Below are positions 7,072 through 15,102 of a stretch of DNA of 36,526 nucleotides, piece by piece. The stretch covers positions 1 through 36,526 of the forward strand of contig CAZNSG010000061.1 of NCBI GenBank assembly GCA_964575715.1, read 5' to 3'. The notes beneath the pieces are model-generated. The model saw only the letters and a list, made by a program, of their open reading frames with translations. It had not been told where the DNA came from and did no database searches. A program made the translations under genes and the position numbers. The stretch is from PNAI01 sp964575715. Its GTDB lineage: Bacteria > Pseudomonadota > Alphaproteobacteria > Rhizobiales > Xanthobacteraceae. How positions within the stretch are numbered: position 1 is the first letter of the stretch; every line of letters starts with the position of its first letter.

Positions 7072-7500
7072 GTGAGCCATTTCACCGTCACGCGGACCGA
7101 GCGCATCCACTGGGGCGATTGCGACCCGGCCGGGATCATCTACTACCCGCGCTACTTCGAAATCTTTGACCGCTGCACCACCTCCCTGCTCGAACAGGCG
7201 CTCGGCATGACCAAGCACCAGTACCTGATCGCTTATGATTTCACCGGCCATCCGGTGGTCGACACCCGAGCTCGATTTCTCCGCCCTACACGCTTCGGCG
7301 ACGATGTGGTCATCGAAAGCACTCTCGTTGAGATACGCCGTTCGAGCTTCGCAATACGGCACCGCCTGAGCAAGGACGGCAATCTCTCGGTCGAAGGCAA
7401 CGAGACGCGAGTCTGGGTGCGCCGGCAGTCAGCCGATACCAAAAGTATCAAGGCCCACCCAATCCCCGACGAGGTTGTCGCGCGATTGGGCGGGAGGTAA
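7072..7500 (+). CDS. Acyl-CoA thioesterase of the 4-hydroxybenzoyl-CoA thioesterase family
   Basis: This 142-residue protein is a single hotdog domain. WGDCDPAGIIYYPRYFEIFD (14-33) closely resembles Pseudomonas 4-hydroxybenzoyl-CoA thioesterase, where the Asp of CDPAG (D17) is catalytic; the equivalent here is D18. The length is also that of the Pseudomonas enzyme (141). The likely reaction is release of CoA from an aromatic acyl-CoA; 4-hydroxybenzoate so made could feed the protocatechuate genes next door, which is inference. Translation starts at a GTG preceded by GGGGAG 10 bp upstream, right at the edge of a CTAG repeat. The next gene begins 5 bp after its stop, so it probably leads a three-gene operon with the two SDR genes. 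YbgC-type thioesterases acting on other acyl-CoAs remain possible. Confidence 0.85.
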   Translation: MSHFTVTRTERIHWGDCDPAGIIYYPRYFEIFDRCTTSLLEQALGMTKHQYLIAYDFTGHPVVDTRARFLRPTRFGDDVVIESTLVEIRRSSFAIRHRLSKDGNLSVEGNETRVWVRRQSADTKSIKAHPIPDEVVARLGGR

Positions 7501-7505
7501 CGGCG

Positions 7506-8291
7506 ATGGCGCGGCCCGTAACTCTGATCACTGGCGCATCCGCCGGCATCGGCACGGCACTGGCAAAAGTGTTTTCGGAAAAAGGCCACGAGGTCGCGTT
7601 GCTGGCCCGGCGCGCGCTGCAGCTCGACACGCTCGTCGATTCGATCGAGGCGGCGGGTCACAAGCGACCACACATCCTGGCGATTGATCTCGCGCGCGCC
7701 GACGCCTCGACACGGATTGACGATGAACTGCGCGGACGCGGCCTCGATCTTCAATACATCGTCAACAACGCCGGCTTCGGCCGGCTTGGTCTTGCCGCCG
7801 AGATCGACCGCACCCAGCAACTTGCCATGATCGATCTCAATGTGCGCGTGCTTACCGATCTCTCGTTGCGCTTTGTCGACAGCCTCGCGCGCCAGCGCGG
7901 CGGTATTCTCAATGTCGCCTCCGTTCTCGGCTTCATGCCCGGACCGGGAATGGCGGTCTACCACGCCTCCAAGGCCTATGTGATTTCGTTCTCCGAAGCA
8001 CTCCACAGCGAGCTTGCGAAAAAGGGCGTTCGCGTCACAGTGCTGTGTCCCGGTCCCGTGGATACTGAATTCCAGGTGCGCTCCGAAGGCTACTTCTCGC
8101 GCCGGCTGAACCGTTCCGTCGAGCGGGTCGCACGCCAAGGCTACGAAGGATTGATGCGTGGCCAACGCCTTGTGGTGCCGGGCAAGGACAACAAGGTGTT
8201 GTGCTTTCTCCCGCGTGTACTGCCCCGCCACCTTATTTTATCGATGATTGGTGCCAGTAAACGCAAGCGTATCAAAGAGATTTTCGAATGA
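7506..8291 (+). CDS. Short-chain dehydrogenase/reductase (SDR), first of a tandem pair
   Basis: This 261-residue protein is a classical SDR. The cofactor motif TGASAGIG is at 9-16, NNAG at 87-90, the catalytic Ser is S139 (NVASV) and the YxxxK pair is Y152/K156 (YHASK). CPGPVDTEF (181-189) follows, as usual after the active site. The third-strand start LLARR suggests preference for NADP(H), which is inference. The ATG is preceded by GGGAGG about 9 bp upstream and lies 5 bp after the thioesterase stop. It shares long segments with the SDR gene immediately downstream, such as AMIDLNVRVLTDLSLRF and GGILNVASV, so the two arose by tandem duplication. The substrate is unknown. Confidence 0.9.
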   Translation: MARPVTLITGASAGIGTALAKVFSEKGHEVALLARRALQLDTLVDSIEAAGHKRPHILAIDLARADASTRIDDELRGRGLDLQYIVNNAGFGRLGLAAEIDRTQQLAMIDLNVRVLTDLSLRFVDSLARQRGGILNVASVLGFMPGPGMAVYHASKAYVISFSEALHSELAKKGVRVTVLCPGPVDTEFQVRSEGYFSRRLNRSVERVARQGYEGLMRGQRLVVPGKDNKVLCFLPRVLPRHLILSMIGASKRKRIKEIFE

Positions 8292-8310
8292 CCAACCATA
8301 GTCCGGATCA

Positions 8311-9108
8311 ATGACAGATCTTCGACCCGTGACCTTGATAACCGGAGCGTCTGTTGGTATCGGCGCCGCGTTCGCGCGGATTTTTGCCGCCAACGGTCAT
8401 GAAGTTGTCCTGCTCGCACGCCGTGAATCTCATCTCAAAGCGATCGCCGAAGCGATCGCCGCGAACGGTGGAAAGCAACCCCATGCAATTGCAATCGACC
8501 TCACGCGCATTGACGCTTCGACATGGATCGACAACGAGCTGCATGAGCGCGGGCTCGAACCGGAGATCGTGGTCAACAATGCCGCTTTCGGCCTGCTTGG
8601 TCTTGCGGCCGAGCTTGACCGCGCCGAACAGCTCGCCATGATCGATCTCAATGTCCGCGTTCTCACGGATTTGTCGTTGCGATTCATCGACAGTCTAACG
8701 CGCCGACGTGGCGGTATTCTCAATGTGGCTTCGGTTGCAAGTTTCCTGCCCGGACCGAGGATGGCGGTTTATCACGCCACCAAAGCTTACGTGCTCTCGT
8801 TCAGCGAAGCGCTCCATCAGGAACTCGCACCCCGGGGCGTGCGCGTCACGACGCTTTGTCCTGGACCGGTCGCAACCGAGTTCCAGGCGCGCGCCGGCAT
8901 TCCGGAGAGTTATTTTCCGCGCTTCCTCGCCCGCTCGGCCGAACGGGTCGCGCATGATGGCTACGACGGACTCATGCGCGGAAAGCGCTTGGTCGTACCG
9001 GGCATAGTAAACAAGCTGGTGACGTTCCTGCCACGCCTGTTGCCGCGCGCGCTTGTGCTCAAGATGGTACGCAAAGGATCAAACGAACAACCGAAATCGG
9101 ATAGCTGA
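8311..9108 (+). CDS. Short-chain dehydrogenase/reductase (SDR), second of a tandem pair
   Basis: This 265-residue classical SDR has TGASVGIG at 11-18, S141 and Y154/K158 (YHATK). The usual NNAG motif reads NNAA at 89-92; NNAA also occurs in some active SDRs, so this need not abolish activity. It begins 19 bp after the upstream SDR gene and is its paralogue, differing mainly near the C-terminus, where the second copy has an insertion (RAGIPESYFPRF). Only a weak GGA precedes the ATG, so translation may depend on coupling. The gene ends 19 bp before the convergent hydrolase gene. The substrate cannot be read from the sequence; a role in the same pathway as the thioesterase is inferred from the operon-like spacing. 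Confidence 0.88.
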   Translation: MTDLRPVTLITGASVGIGAAFARIFAANGHEVVLLARRESHLKAIAEAIAANGGKQPHAIAIDLTRIDASTWIDNELHERGLEPEIVVNNAAFGLLGLAAELDRAEQLAMIDLNVRVLTDLSLRFIDSLTRRRGGILNVASVASFLPGPRMAVYHATKAYVLSFSEALHQELAPRGVRVTTLCPGPVATEFQARAGIPESYFPRFLARSAERVAHDGYDGLMRGKRLVVPGIVNKLVTFLPRLLPRALVLKMVRKGSNEQPKSDS

Positions 9109-9127
9109 TCGCGACCGGCGGCCGCGT

Positions 9128-10375
9128 TTAGCCCGACACCGGCGAAGTTTCGCGCGTGCTTGCATAGCTTGCGTCTTCGGAAAATTCCGCAAGAACATCG
9201 CGGCCGCGCTTGGCCCAGTCTGCGGGTGTGAGCGGCCCACACACGAGCATAAGATAATCGTAGGGCGCGCGCATATCGTTCGCCATGATGAACTGATAGT
9301 GCAGGCGGAAGAAATTCCAGCGCATACGGCGATAGAATTGCTCCGACAACATGTCGCGAAACCGCACCTGCCAGGTCAGCGGATTGCAGCGGCGCGAACC
9401 GGCGTCAATGCCGATGCCCGCAACCGGATCAAAATTATCAAAATTCAGGACGTCCTTGCTCGACTGCGCATCGATCCACAGCACCGATGGCTCGACCGCA
9501 ATCCGCTCAATGATCGCGCGCAGTTTTTTTGCCTTCGGATGCATAGCCGCGCCCGGCATGATTGATCCAAGCGTCATCAGAATCACGCGCGGCCCATGCC
9601 GGCCGACATCGGGATCAAGCTCAAGCGCGCGCGCCAATACCGCCGGCGCGGTAACGCCGCCGCCGCTGTGCCCGATCACAAGAATCTCCTCGACCGCGTT
9701 GGCGCGCGCGGCTGCGATCAGCCGCTCGGCGCAGGCATTGATCGCCGGATCAAAGCAAGTCGGCTCGCCGCGCGCGAATTCGCATAAGTAAGGCCAATGG
9801 TTGTTGATCTGCACGACGTACCAGCGATCCGCAATCGGCCGCAGCAGCTTGAAGCAGACTACCGCCGCACCTACGGCGATCGCTGCATTTACAAACACTG
9901 GTACAGCAAGAAAATAATTAATCGCAAAAACCGCCAGCACGCCTCCCGCGGCCGACAGCATAAGCCAGTCCAGCATCAGCAATTGAAAATGTACGAGCGC
10001 CAATCCATAGCGCCACGACGCCCGAAACACGCGGAACAACGCGCCGCTGAACAGGTAATCGATGGTCCACCACAACGCGCGGCGGATTTGCCGCAACATT
10101 GGCTCCGCCATATTGGCGCTGATGAATTGCTCTTGGCGGAGGAAATCGTATCGCGTGTGTACCTGCCAATTCGGCGCAGAAGTCTCGATCTCCCAATGCG
10201 CGAAAAATTCCGAATCGACTTCAAGCGAGCCGAGTTTTGCCTGCAACGGCCAGATTTTCAAAAACCGCGACAACGAACGCCGGAATATTTCGTAATAGCC
10301 CTCCGCCCCTTGCGGATCGTAGCCTTCGACATAGAACACGTGTCGCCGCCGAATCAATGTCGACCCCGCTGTCAT
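9128..10375 (-). CDS. Putative membrane-anchored alpha/beta hydrolase of unknown function
   Basis: I do not recognise a named family. The 415-residue protein has a nucleophile-elbow motif GHSGGG (S237), preceded by the strand EEILVI, so a serine hydrolase fold in the C-terminal half is likely. Residues about 130-178 form two hydrophobic segments typical of a membrane hairpin. The N-terminus, RRHVFYVEGYDPQGAEGYYEIFRR, looks like the first strand of an alpha/beta hydrolase in which the catalytic domain is split by the membrane insert. A later Asp and His for the triad are not assigned. I start at the ATG of MTAGSTLI. The frame is open 13 codons further upstream, but those codons lie in the CTAG repeat that ends 5 bp before this ATG. 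No clear ribosome binding site is seen. Confidence 0.7.
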   Translation of the reverse strand: MTAGSTLIRRRHVFYVEGYDPQGAEGYYEIFRRSLSRFLKIWPLQAKLGSLEVDSEFFAHWEIETSAPNWQVHTRYDFLRQEQFISANMAEPMLRQIRRALWWTIDYLFSGALFRVFRASWRYGLALVHFQLLMLDWLMLSAAGGVLAVFAINYFLAVPVFVNAAIAVGAAVVCFKLLRPIADRWYVVQINNHWPYLCEFARGEPTCFDPAINACAERLIAAARANAVEEILVIGHSGGGVTAPAVLARALELDPDVGRHGPRVILMTLGSIMPGAAMHPKAKKLRAIIERIAVEPSVLWIDAQSSKDVLNFDNFDPVAGIGIDAGSRRCNPLTWQVRFRDMLSEQFYRRMRWNFFRLHYQFIMANDMRAPYDYLMLVCGPLTPADWAKRGRDVLAEFSEDASYASTRETSPVSG

Positions 10376-10379
10376 TTCA

Positions 10380-10546
10380 CTAGTGTCCCGAATCCGAAGT
10401 TCGCTTGAATTCACAGCAGCCTCGTTAGCGAATTTCGGATTCTAAAGGGACACTAGCAATGTATAATTCTAGTGTGGTTTTGGTTCAGAAGTTCCCTTGT
10501 TGGACTCGCGGCAAGGATGAGGGGAACTTCTGAACCACCACACTAG
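10380..10546 (-). repeat. CTAG double-hairpin element, copy 2 (reverse orientation)
   Basis: Half B is at 10380-10456 and half A at 10469-10546, the reverse order of the other two copies. All four ends are CTAG. The linker (10457-10468), read on the minus strand, is AATTATACATTG against AATCGTACATTG in copy 1. It occupies nearly the whole gap between two minus-strand genes, 12 bp after the CoA-ligase stop and 4 bp before the hydrolase start. Confidence 0.92.
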
Positions 10547-10558
10547 CATGAGGTGCCA

Positions 10559-12097
10559 TCATCCGCGGTCGCTGCGCAAGCGCTCGCGCAGCTTGTGCCG
10601 CTGGACTTTGCCGGTGGCGGTGCGCGGCAGGTCGGCGACGATCTCAAACCGCCGCGGAAGCTTGTAGTGCGGCAGCACCTGCGACAATCGTTCGCGCGCC
10701 GCCGAAGTGGCCGCCTTGCCGTCGGCGCCCGGTATAAGCACCATGAACAAAACGATTTCGGCGAGCCCTATGGAGTTCTCGCCCAAGACCGCCGCCGACT
10801 CGACCATGCCGGCGACGCCGGCAAGCGCGTCCTCGATCTCGGACGGCGAGACCCAGAGCCCGGAGACACGCAACATATCGCCGCTGCGCCCGCAGTGATG
10901 GAAGAACCCGTCCACGTCCCTGACATATTCATCGCCTGTCGCAAACCAGCCGCCGGGCTTGAAGCGTTCCGCCGGCCGTTGCGGCGGATCGCCGGGCCGA
11001 TTATCGGCTGCGCGATAGCCGGCACAGACCGAGGGCATGCGCACTTCGAGCCGGCCGGTCTGCCCCGCAGCACTGATGACGACATTGCTCTTGTCCACGA
11101 TGCGAAGCTCGACGCTCGGCATGGCAATGCCCGAAGAACCCGGCTTTTGCGTGCTGGGGGTATTGCCGATGACCATGTAGACCAACTCCGAGCAGCCTAA
11201 CCCGTCGAGAATGGGATGGCCGCTCGCCGCTTCCCAGTCGGTCCAGATTTTCGGCGGCAGCCGCTCGCCGGCGGACACATAGTAGCGCAACGCTCGGAAT
11301 GCCGGCATTGCCGGCAGTCCGGCATCGAGCAGCTTGTGATAGAGCGCAGGCACGCTCAGCAGCACGGTGGGCGAAAATTTCTCCACCGTCGCGGCAATGC
11401 CCGCAACCGTGGCCCAATGCTCATGTAGAATATTCGTCGCGCCGAGTCTGAGCGCCGCGAACATGTTGCCGATCGCATAGGCAAAATGAAATCGCGATGT
11501 CGCGAACAACCGGTCCGCCGGCGTCGCGTCGAGAACTTGTTCATAATACTGGCTGCAGATGAGCACATTGTCGTGCCGATGTTCCACCGCCTTCGGCGTT
11601 CCAGTGGTGCCTGAAGTCATCACCCAGAAGGCCGGATCTGTCGGCTTGCGTGGAGTGACCACGAGCTCAGTCTCGGATCTAGCCTGCCAGGCGCGCAGCT
11701 CGCGCTGGCGCGACATCAGCTTGGTGCCGGGGGCTGCCGTGGCGATCGCGATGACCGCCGCATTTGCAAACTCGGCATCAACAACCATCGTATGCGGCCG
11801 GACGATGGCCAGGATTTGCGCAAGCTCTTCGGCACCCGCGCGGGTCGATAGCGCGGCGGCGATGGCGCCCGTCGCCATGGCCGCATGATGCAATGCAACG
11901 ATATCCGGCGTATCGATCATCAGCATGGCAACGCGATCGCCAGGACGAACGCCGCCCTCGCGCAGCGCGGCCGCGTATTTGGCGACCCGCGCCGCGAGCG
12001 CGCCATAGCTCAGTGATTCCTCGGCCGAGACCACCGCCGGATGCGCGGGCCCCGAAATTCTTAGACCCTCCAACAGGCAATACTCGACGGCATTCAT
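10559..12097 (-). CDS. Benzoate-CoA ligase family protein (aryl-CoA synthetase)
   Basis: This 512-residue protein is an adenylate-forming ligase of the benzoate/4-hydroxybenzoate-CoA ligase group. Motifs in order are TSGTTGTPK (161-169, phosphate loop), DGLGCSE (298-304), TGDEY (387-391) and GRSGDMLRVSGLWVS (403-417). The C-terminal RTATGKVQRHKLR holds the catalytic K497. The length fits the group (about 505-530). It would convert an aromatic carboxylate, ATP and CoA to the acyl-CoA, AMP and pyrophosphate. I start at the ATG of MNAVEYCLLEG. The frame is open 117 codons further upstream, but that part overlaps the methyltransferase gene and is Cys/Arg-rich shadow sequence. The neighbouring O-methyltransferase gene ends 77 bp upstream. 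The exact substrate cannot be read. Confidence 0.88.
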   Translation of the reverse strand: MNAVEYCLLEGLRISGPAHPAVVSAEESLSYGALAARVAKYAAALREGGVRPGDRVAMLMIDTPDIVALHHAAMATGAIAAALSTRAGAEELAQILAIVRPHTMVVDAEFANAAVIAIATAAPGTKLMSRQRELRAWQARSETELVVTPRKPTDPAFWVMTSGTTGTPKAVEHRHDNVLICSQYYEQVLDATPADRLFATSRFHFAYAIGNMFAALRLGATNILHEHWATVAGIAATVEKFSPTVLLSVPALYHKLLDAGLPAMPAFRALRYYVSAGERLPPKIWTDWEAASGHPILDGLGCSELVYMVIGNTPSTQKPGSSGIAMPSVELRIVDKSNVVISAAGQTGRLEVRMPSVCAGYRAADNRPGDPPQRPAERFKPGGWFATGDEYVRDVDGFFHHCGRSGDMLRVSGLWVSPSEIEDALAGVAGMVESAAVLGENSIGLAEIVLFMVLIPGADGKAATSAARERLSQVLPHYKLPRRFEIVADLPRTATGKVQRHKLRERLRSDRG

Positions 12098-12174
12098 TGC
12101 TGTTTGCCCGCTGTGATCTTCGGTTGAATTTGCGGCGCTTCGGCAAGCGTCATGTCGTGCACGAAAGCCTATTC

Positions 12175-13230
12175 TCAGACGCGGCGCGCGTCGGCGGCCA
12201 TCGCTTCGATCACTTCGACCGCTGGATGCGAGGTCGGCAAGGTCCGCGCAAGCCGTAAATCCGCGCGGGCAAACAGCGCGGAATATTCTGCAAGCGTTCG
12301 CTCCGCACCCCCCGTCAGCAGCATGACATGCAAATCGAGCCAGCGGCCCGGACCTGGTGTGTCGTCGACCGGAACCGGCTTTTCCAGCACCAGTACACGG
12401 GCATCCGGCCGCATGGCACGGCGGATATTGCCCAAGATGCGCGTGCACTCCTCGTCGGCGTAATCGTGCAGCAGATGGCGAACGAGATAAAGGTCGCCGC
12501 CCTCGGGCACGGCGTTGAAAACGTCACCGGCGGTCAGCGTCACGCCGGGCAGCGGCCCGCCCTCGCCACGCTTGGCCGCTGCGATCCCTTCCGGCAGATC
12601 GAACAGCGTGCCGCGCCGGCCGGGAAAGGCGGCGAGAATCGCGGAGAGCAGCGAACCATTGCCGCCGCCAATGTCGACAATGTGCTGATAGCGGGAGAAA
12701 TCATACGCCCCAACGATCGCCGGCGTCTCCGGCCCGTGCACCTCGACCATCATGCGTTGGAAGCGCGCGCCCTCGTCCGGATGATCCGCAAGCCAAGCGA
12801 ACAACGGCTTTCCCTTGAGCGCCTCGAACGCCGTGCCGCCGACCAGCGCATCGTCCAGACTGGCCCAAATGTCGGCGTGATATTCGGTAAGCAGAATAGC
12901 CGCCGTGCGCATGGAATGTGGCGACCGCGAGCCCAACAAATGCCCCAGCGGCGTGAGCGTGAAGCCGCCCTGCGCCTTCTCGGTCACGATACCCACCGTC
13001 GAGAGCGCACGCAGGAGCCGATAAATCCGCCCCGGGTCGAGACCATGTGTCGCAGCAATCGCAGCCGGCTGCTCGGCGCCATTTTCCATCGCATCGGCCA
13101 GCCCAAGCCGGGCAAACGTGCCGACCGCCCGGGTCACCCACAGGCTGCTCAGGAGCTGCATCATTTTCTTATGCAGTGACGCGGGATCTGCCGGCGCAGT
13201 GGATGCTCGCACGCTTTCGACTTTCACCAT
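12175..13230 (-). CDS. SAM-dependent O-methyltransferase (family 2, small-molecule type)
   Basis: This 351-residue protein has the two-part layout of the acetylserotonin/COMT-type O-methyltransferases. An N-terminal winged-helix dimerisation domain (about residues 20-110, with GLDPGRIYRLLRALSTVGIV) is followed by the SAM-binding domain, with VDIGGGNG at 185-192. The catalytic base is probably H255 in LLHDYADEE, matching the LHDWSDE motif of the family. It would methylate a hydroxyl of an aromatic or polyketide-like compound; the substrate is unknown. The ATG chosen has GGAGGGG immediately upstream. A GTG at the next codon has better spacing, and a TTG ten codons upstream lacks a ribosome binding site. 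It precedes the CoA-ligase gene on the same strand with a 77-bp gap. Confidence 0.85.
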   Translation of the reverse strand: MVKVESVRASTAPADPASLHKKMMQLLSSLWVTRAVGTFARLGLADAMENGAEQPAAIAATHGLDPGRIYRLLRALSTVGIVTEKAQGGFTLTPLGHLLGSRSPHSMRTAAILLTEYHADIWASLDDALVGGTAFEALKGKPLFAWLADHPDEGARFQRMMVEVHGPETPAIVGAYDFSRYQHIVDIGGGNGSLLSAILAAFPGRRGTLFDLPEGIAAAKRGEGGPLPGVTLTAGDVFNAVPEGGDLYLVRHLLHDYADEECTRILGNIRRAMRPDARVLVLEKPVPVDDTPGPGRWLDLHVMLLTGGAERTLAEYSALFARADLRLARTLPTSHPAVEVIEAMAADARRV

Positions 13231-13676
13231 CCCCTCCGACGCAACGCCATAAACGCGCAAGCGCGGTCAAATGGCGATCCGATAAGCATAATCTACCAGC
13301 TTGATCGAGAAAACCATCCCCATTGGCGGCCTATGATGGACGGCTGCGAATGGTCCCAAAGCCCCGGCAGATGGCGGTCGCGGGCGCTGCGGCGGCAAGA
13401 CGTCCGCCACGTGATCAACGTCGCCAACAATCCGCTCCGTCCCGCCCAACCGCCAACGCTGTGCAGACATGCACGGCCAAGAAACCGCCAAGAGACGGCC
13501 AAGAGACTGCCAAGAGACTGCCAAGAGACGGCAAAGAGACTGCCATGCGATGGTCGGATGATGGACACCTGCCTCCCGACAGGCTAACAAACTCCGCGCG
13601 ATCCCGCCCCCGCCCATGGCCAGCCAAACCAAGCCATTCAGCGCAGCAAACAAACGGGAATCACCGGAGGAACGTG
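13231..13676. other. Divergent intergenic region with a tandem repeat
   Basis: This gap lies between the minus-strand methyltransferase and the plus-strand amidohydrolase. Apart from the 11-bp tandem repeat at 13479-13544 I see no gene. An open frame runs through it into the amidohydrolase, but its Arg/Pro-rich translation contains the tandem repeat and looks non-coding. Promoters for both flanking genes must lie here, but I could not assign them. Confidence 0.5.
13479..13544. repeat. Short tandem repeat, six 11-bp units
   Basis: Six consecutive 11-bp units follow the consensus AAGAGACTGCC: AAGAAACCGCC, AAGAGACGGCC, AAGAGACTGCC twice, AAGAGACGGCA and AAGAGACTGCC. They end 132 bp before the amidohydrolase start. 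The unit length is close to one helical turn, so all copies face the same side of the DNA. There are no spacers, so it is not a CRISPR array. Confidence 0.9.
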
Positions 13677-14693
13677 ATGCGTATCGACGCCTATACCCAC
13701 TTCATCCCGAAGAAATTCTTCGATGAGGTCATCGTGCGCGGCGGCCATTCCGACATCGGCAAGCGGGTGCGCGAAATTCCCTCCATCCATGATGTCAACG
13801 TGCGCCTCAAGGTCGTCGACAAGTTCAAGGACTATGCGCAGATCCTTTCCTATCCGATGCCGCCGCTTGAGGTTATGGCCTCCAACCCCGCGCAGGTGGA
13901 GGAATATGCCAAGATCGTCAATGACGGCTTCGCCGAGGTGTGCGCAAAGCATCCCGACCACTTCCCCGGCTGGGTCGCGCAGGCTCCACTCGCCGCCCCC
14001 GACGCCGGCGCGCGCGAATGCGAGCGCGCAATCAAGAACGGCGCGCTCGGCGTGCAGATTTACACCAACGTCGCCGGCCGGCCGCTCGACAACCTGGAAT
14101 TCGCGCCGTTCTTCGCGACCATGAACAGGCTCGGCAAGCCGGTCTGGATGCATCCGGCGCGCGCCGCGAATTTCCCCGATTATCTGACCGAGAAAAAATC
14201 CAAATACGAAATCTGGTGGACCTTCGGCTGGTCCTACGAGACCGCCGCCGCCATGGCGCGCCTGGTGTTCTCGCGCATCATCGACCGGCATCCGAAACTC
14301 AAAATCATCACCCATCATTTCGGCGGCATCGTGCCCATGCTGGAAGGCCGCATCGGCCCGGGTTGGGACCAGCTTGGCGCGCGCACCTCGGACGAGGATT
14401 TGAGCCTGGTGCGCAAAGCCCTGAAAAAACGCCCGCTCGAATATTTCAAGCACAATTTCTACGCCGACACCGCCGCCTTCGGCGGCAAGCCGGCGACCAT
14501 TTGTGGGCTCTCTTTCTATGACAAGGAGAAGATCGTGTTCGCCTCCGACTGCCCGTTCGATCCCGAGAAGGGCACCATGTACATCCGCGAGACGCTCAAA
14601 ATCCTCGACGGCATCGCCATGCCGAAGACCCAGCGCAAGGCGATCATGTCCGGCAACCTGGAAAAGCTCGTCGGCAAGAAGCTGGTGAAGTGA
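13677..14693 (+). CDS. Amidohydrolase family 2 protein (ACMSD-like decarboxylase/hydrolase)
   Basis: This 338-residue protein belongs to the Amidohydrolase_2 branch, which contains ACMSD, gamma-resorcylate decarboxylase and related enzymes. Likely metal-site residues are H159 (WMHPAR), H213/H214 (ITHHFGG) and D291 (FASDCPFDP). The N-terminal motif reads DAYTHF, so the first His of the usual HxH pair is replaced by Tyr (Y6), leaving H8. IDRHPKLKIITHHFGGIVPMLEGRI is typical of the family. The ATG has GGAGG about 7 bp upstream, which decides the start over a 118-codon upstream extension. The stop codon lies in a small hairpin. LigJ (oxalomesaconate hydratase) is a distant family member, but this sequence does not resemble the LigJ I remember. 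Confidence 0.85.
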   Translation: MRIDAYTHFIPKKFFDEVIVRGGHSDIGKRVREIPSIHDVNVRLKVVDKFKDYAQILSYPMPPLEVMASNPAQVEEYAKIVNDGFAEVCAKHPDHFPGWVAQAPLAAPDAGARECERAIKNGALGVQIYTNVAGRPLDNLEFAPFFATMNRLGKPVWMHPARAANFPDYLTEKKSKYEIWWTFGWSYETAAAMARLVFSRIIDRHPKLKIITHHFGGIVPMLEGRIGPGWDQLGARTSDEDLSLVRKALKKRPLEYFKHNFYADTAAFGGKPATICGLSFYDKEKIVFASDCPFDPEKGTMYIRETLKILDGIAMPKTQRKAIMSGNLEKLVGKKLVK

Positions 14694-14710
14694 CGGCCGT
14701 AAGGCCGTCA
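14691..14710 (+). terminator. Hairpin overlapping the amidohydrolase stop codon
   Basis: TGACGGCC and GGCCGTCA form a perfect 8-bp stem around a GTAA loop, and the stop codon TGA is the first three bases of the stem. There is no T run behind it, so it may not be an intrinsic terminator. Its last 4 bases overlap the start of the GTCATTCCGG repeat that follows. Confidence 0.35.
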
Positions 14711-14812
14711 TTCCGGGGCGCGGGCTAAGTCCGCGAACCCGGAATCCAGATACAAATCCGAACCTGGGTCTGGATTCCGGGTTCGCTCGCTTCACGAGCG
14801 CCCCGGAATGAC
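14707..14812. repeat. GTCATTCCGG palindromic repeat, copy 1
   Basis: The outer arms are GTCATTCCGGGGCGC and its complement (14798-14812). The inner arms include CGAACCCGGAATCCAGA and its complement. The second copy is at 31600-31720. Elements of this look are common between genes in Bradyrhizobium-like genomes. Confidence 0.88.
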
Positions 14813-14820
14813 CGAGCAAG

Positions 14821-14899
14821 TAGCCCGCATGAGCGAAGCGACATGCGGGATCGCATACCGTAATGCTGGCCCCGGATGTCGCTCCGCTCATCCGGGCTA
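14821..14899. repeat. TAGCCCG...CGGGCTA palindromic repeat
   Basis: The stretch starts TAGCCCGCATGAGCG and ends with CGCTCATCCGGGCTA, giving inverted outer arms. An inner CCCGCATG/CATGCGGG pair forms a second stem. It sits 8 bp after the GTCATTCCGG repeat and belongs to a cluster of unrelated palindromes. Confidence 0.75.
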
Positions 14900-14918
14900 C
14901 GCTCGCTGCGGAGACAAT

Positions 14919-14946
14919 GATGGGTTTCGCTACCGCTCAACCCATC
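14919..14946. repeat. Small inverted repeat GATGGGTT...AACCCATC
   Basis: Perfect 8-bp arms flank a 12-bp loop. It is the third distinct palindrome in a row between the amidohydrolase gene and mutS. I recall similar short GATGGGTTTCGC units as dispersed repeats in related genomes. Confidence 0.65.
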
Positions 14947-15102
14947 CTACGCGTTACTTGAAGTTCATGACGATCCTCGACCGTGACGTGAAAATAATTG
15001 TCCAGGCCAAGCCGCGCCATCGGCCGGCGCGCATCACGCTCGCTGTGAGCTGATCGACCATCGCTGGGTGTGCACTTTTCATTCGATGACGCGCCCTCTC
15101 CG

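Noticed and set aside
12098..12448. A 117-codon upstream extension of the CoA ligase
   Set aside because: It overlaps the methyltransferase gene in another frame and has a Cys/Arg-rich shadow composition; MNAVEYCLLEG is the expected ligase start.
13479..13544. A CRISPR-like array
   Set aside because: Units are 11 bp with no spacers, and no cas gene is present.
13323..13676. An in-frame 118-codon extension upstream of the amidohydrolase
   Set aside because: It is Arg/Pro-rich, reads through the 11-bp tandem repeat, and the downstream ATG has a good GGAGG and the family N-terminus.
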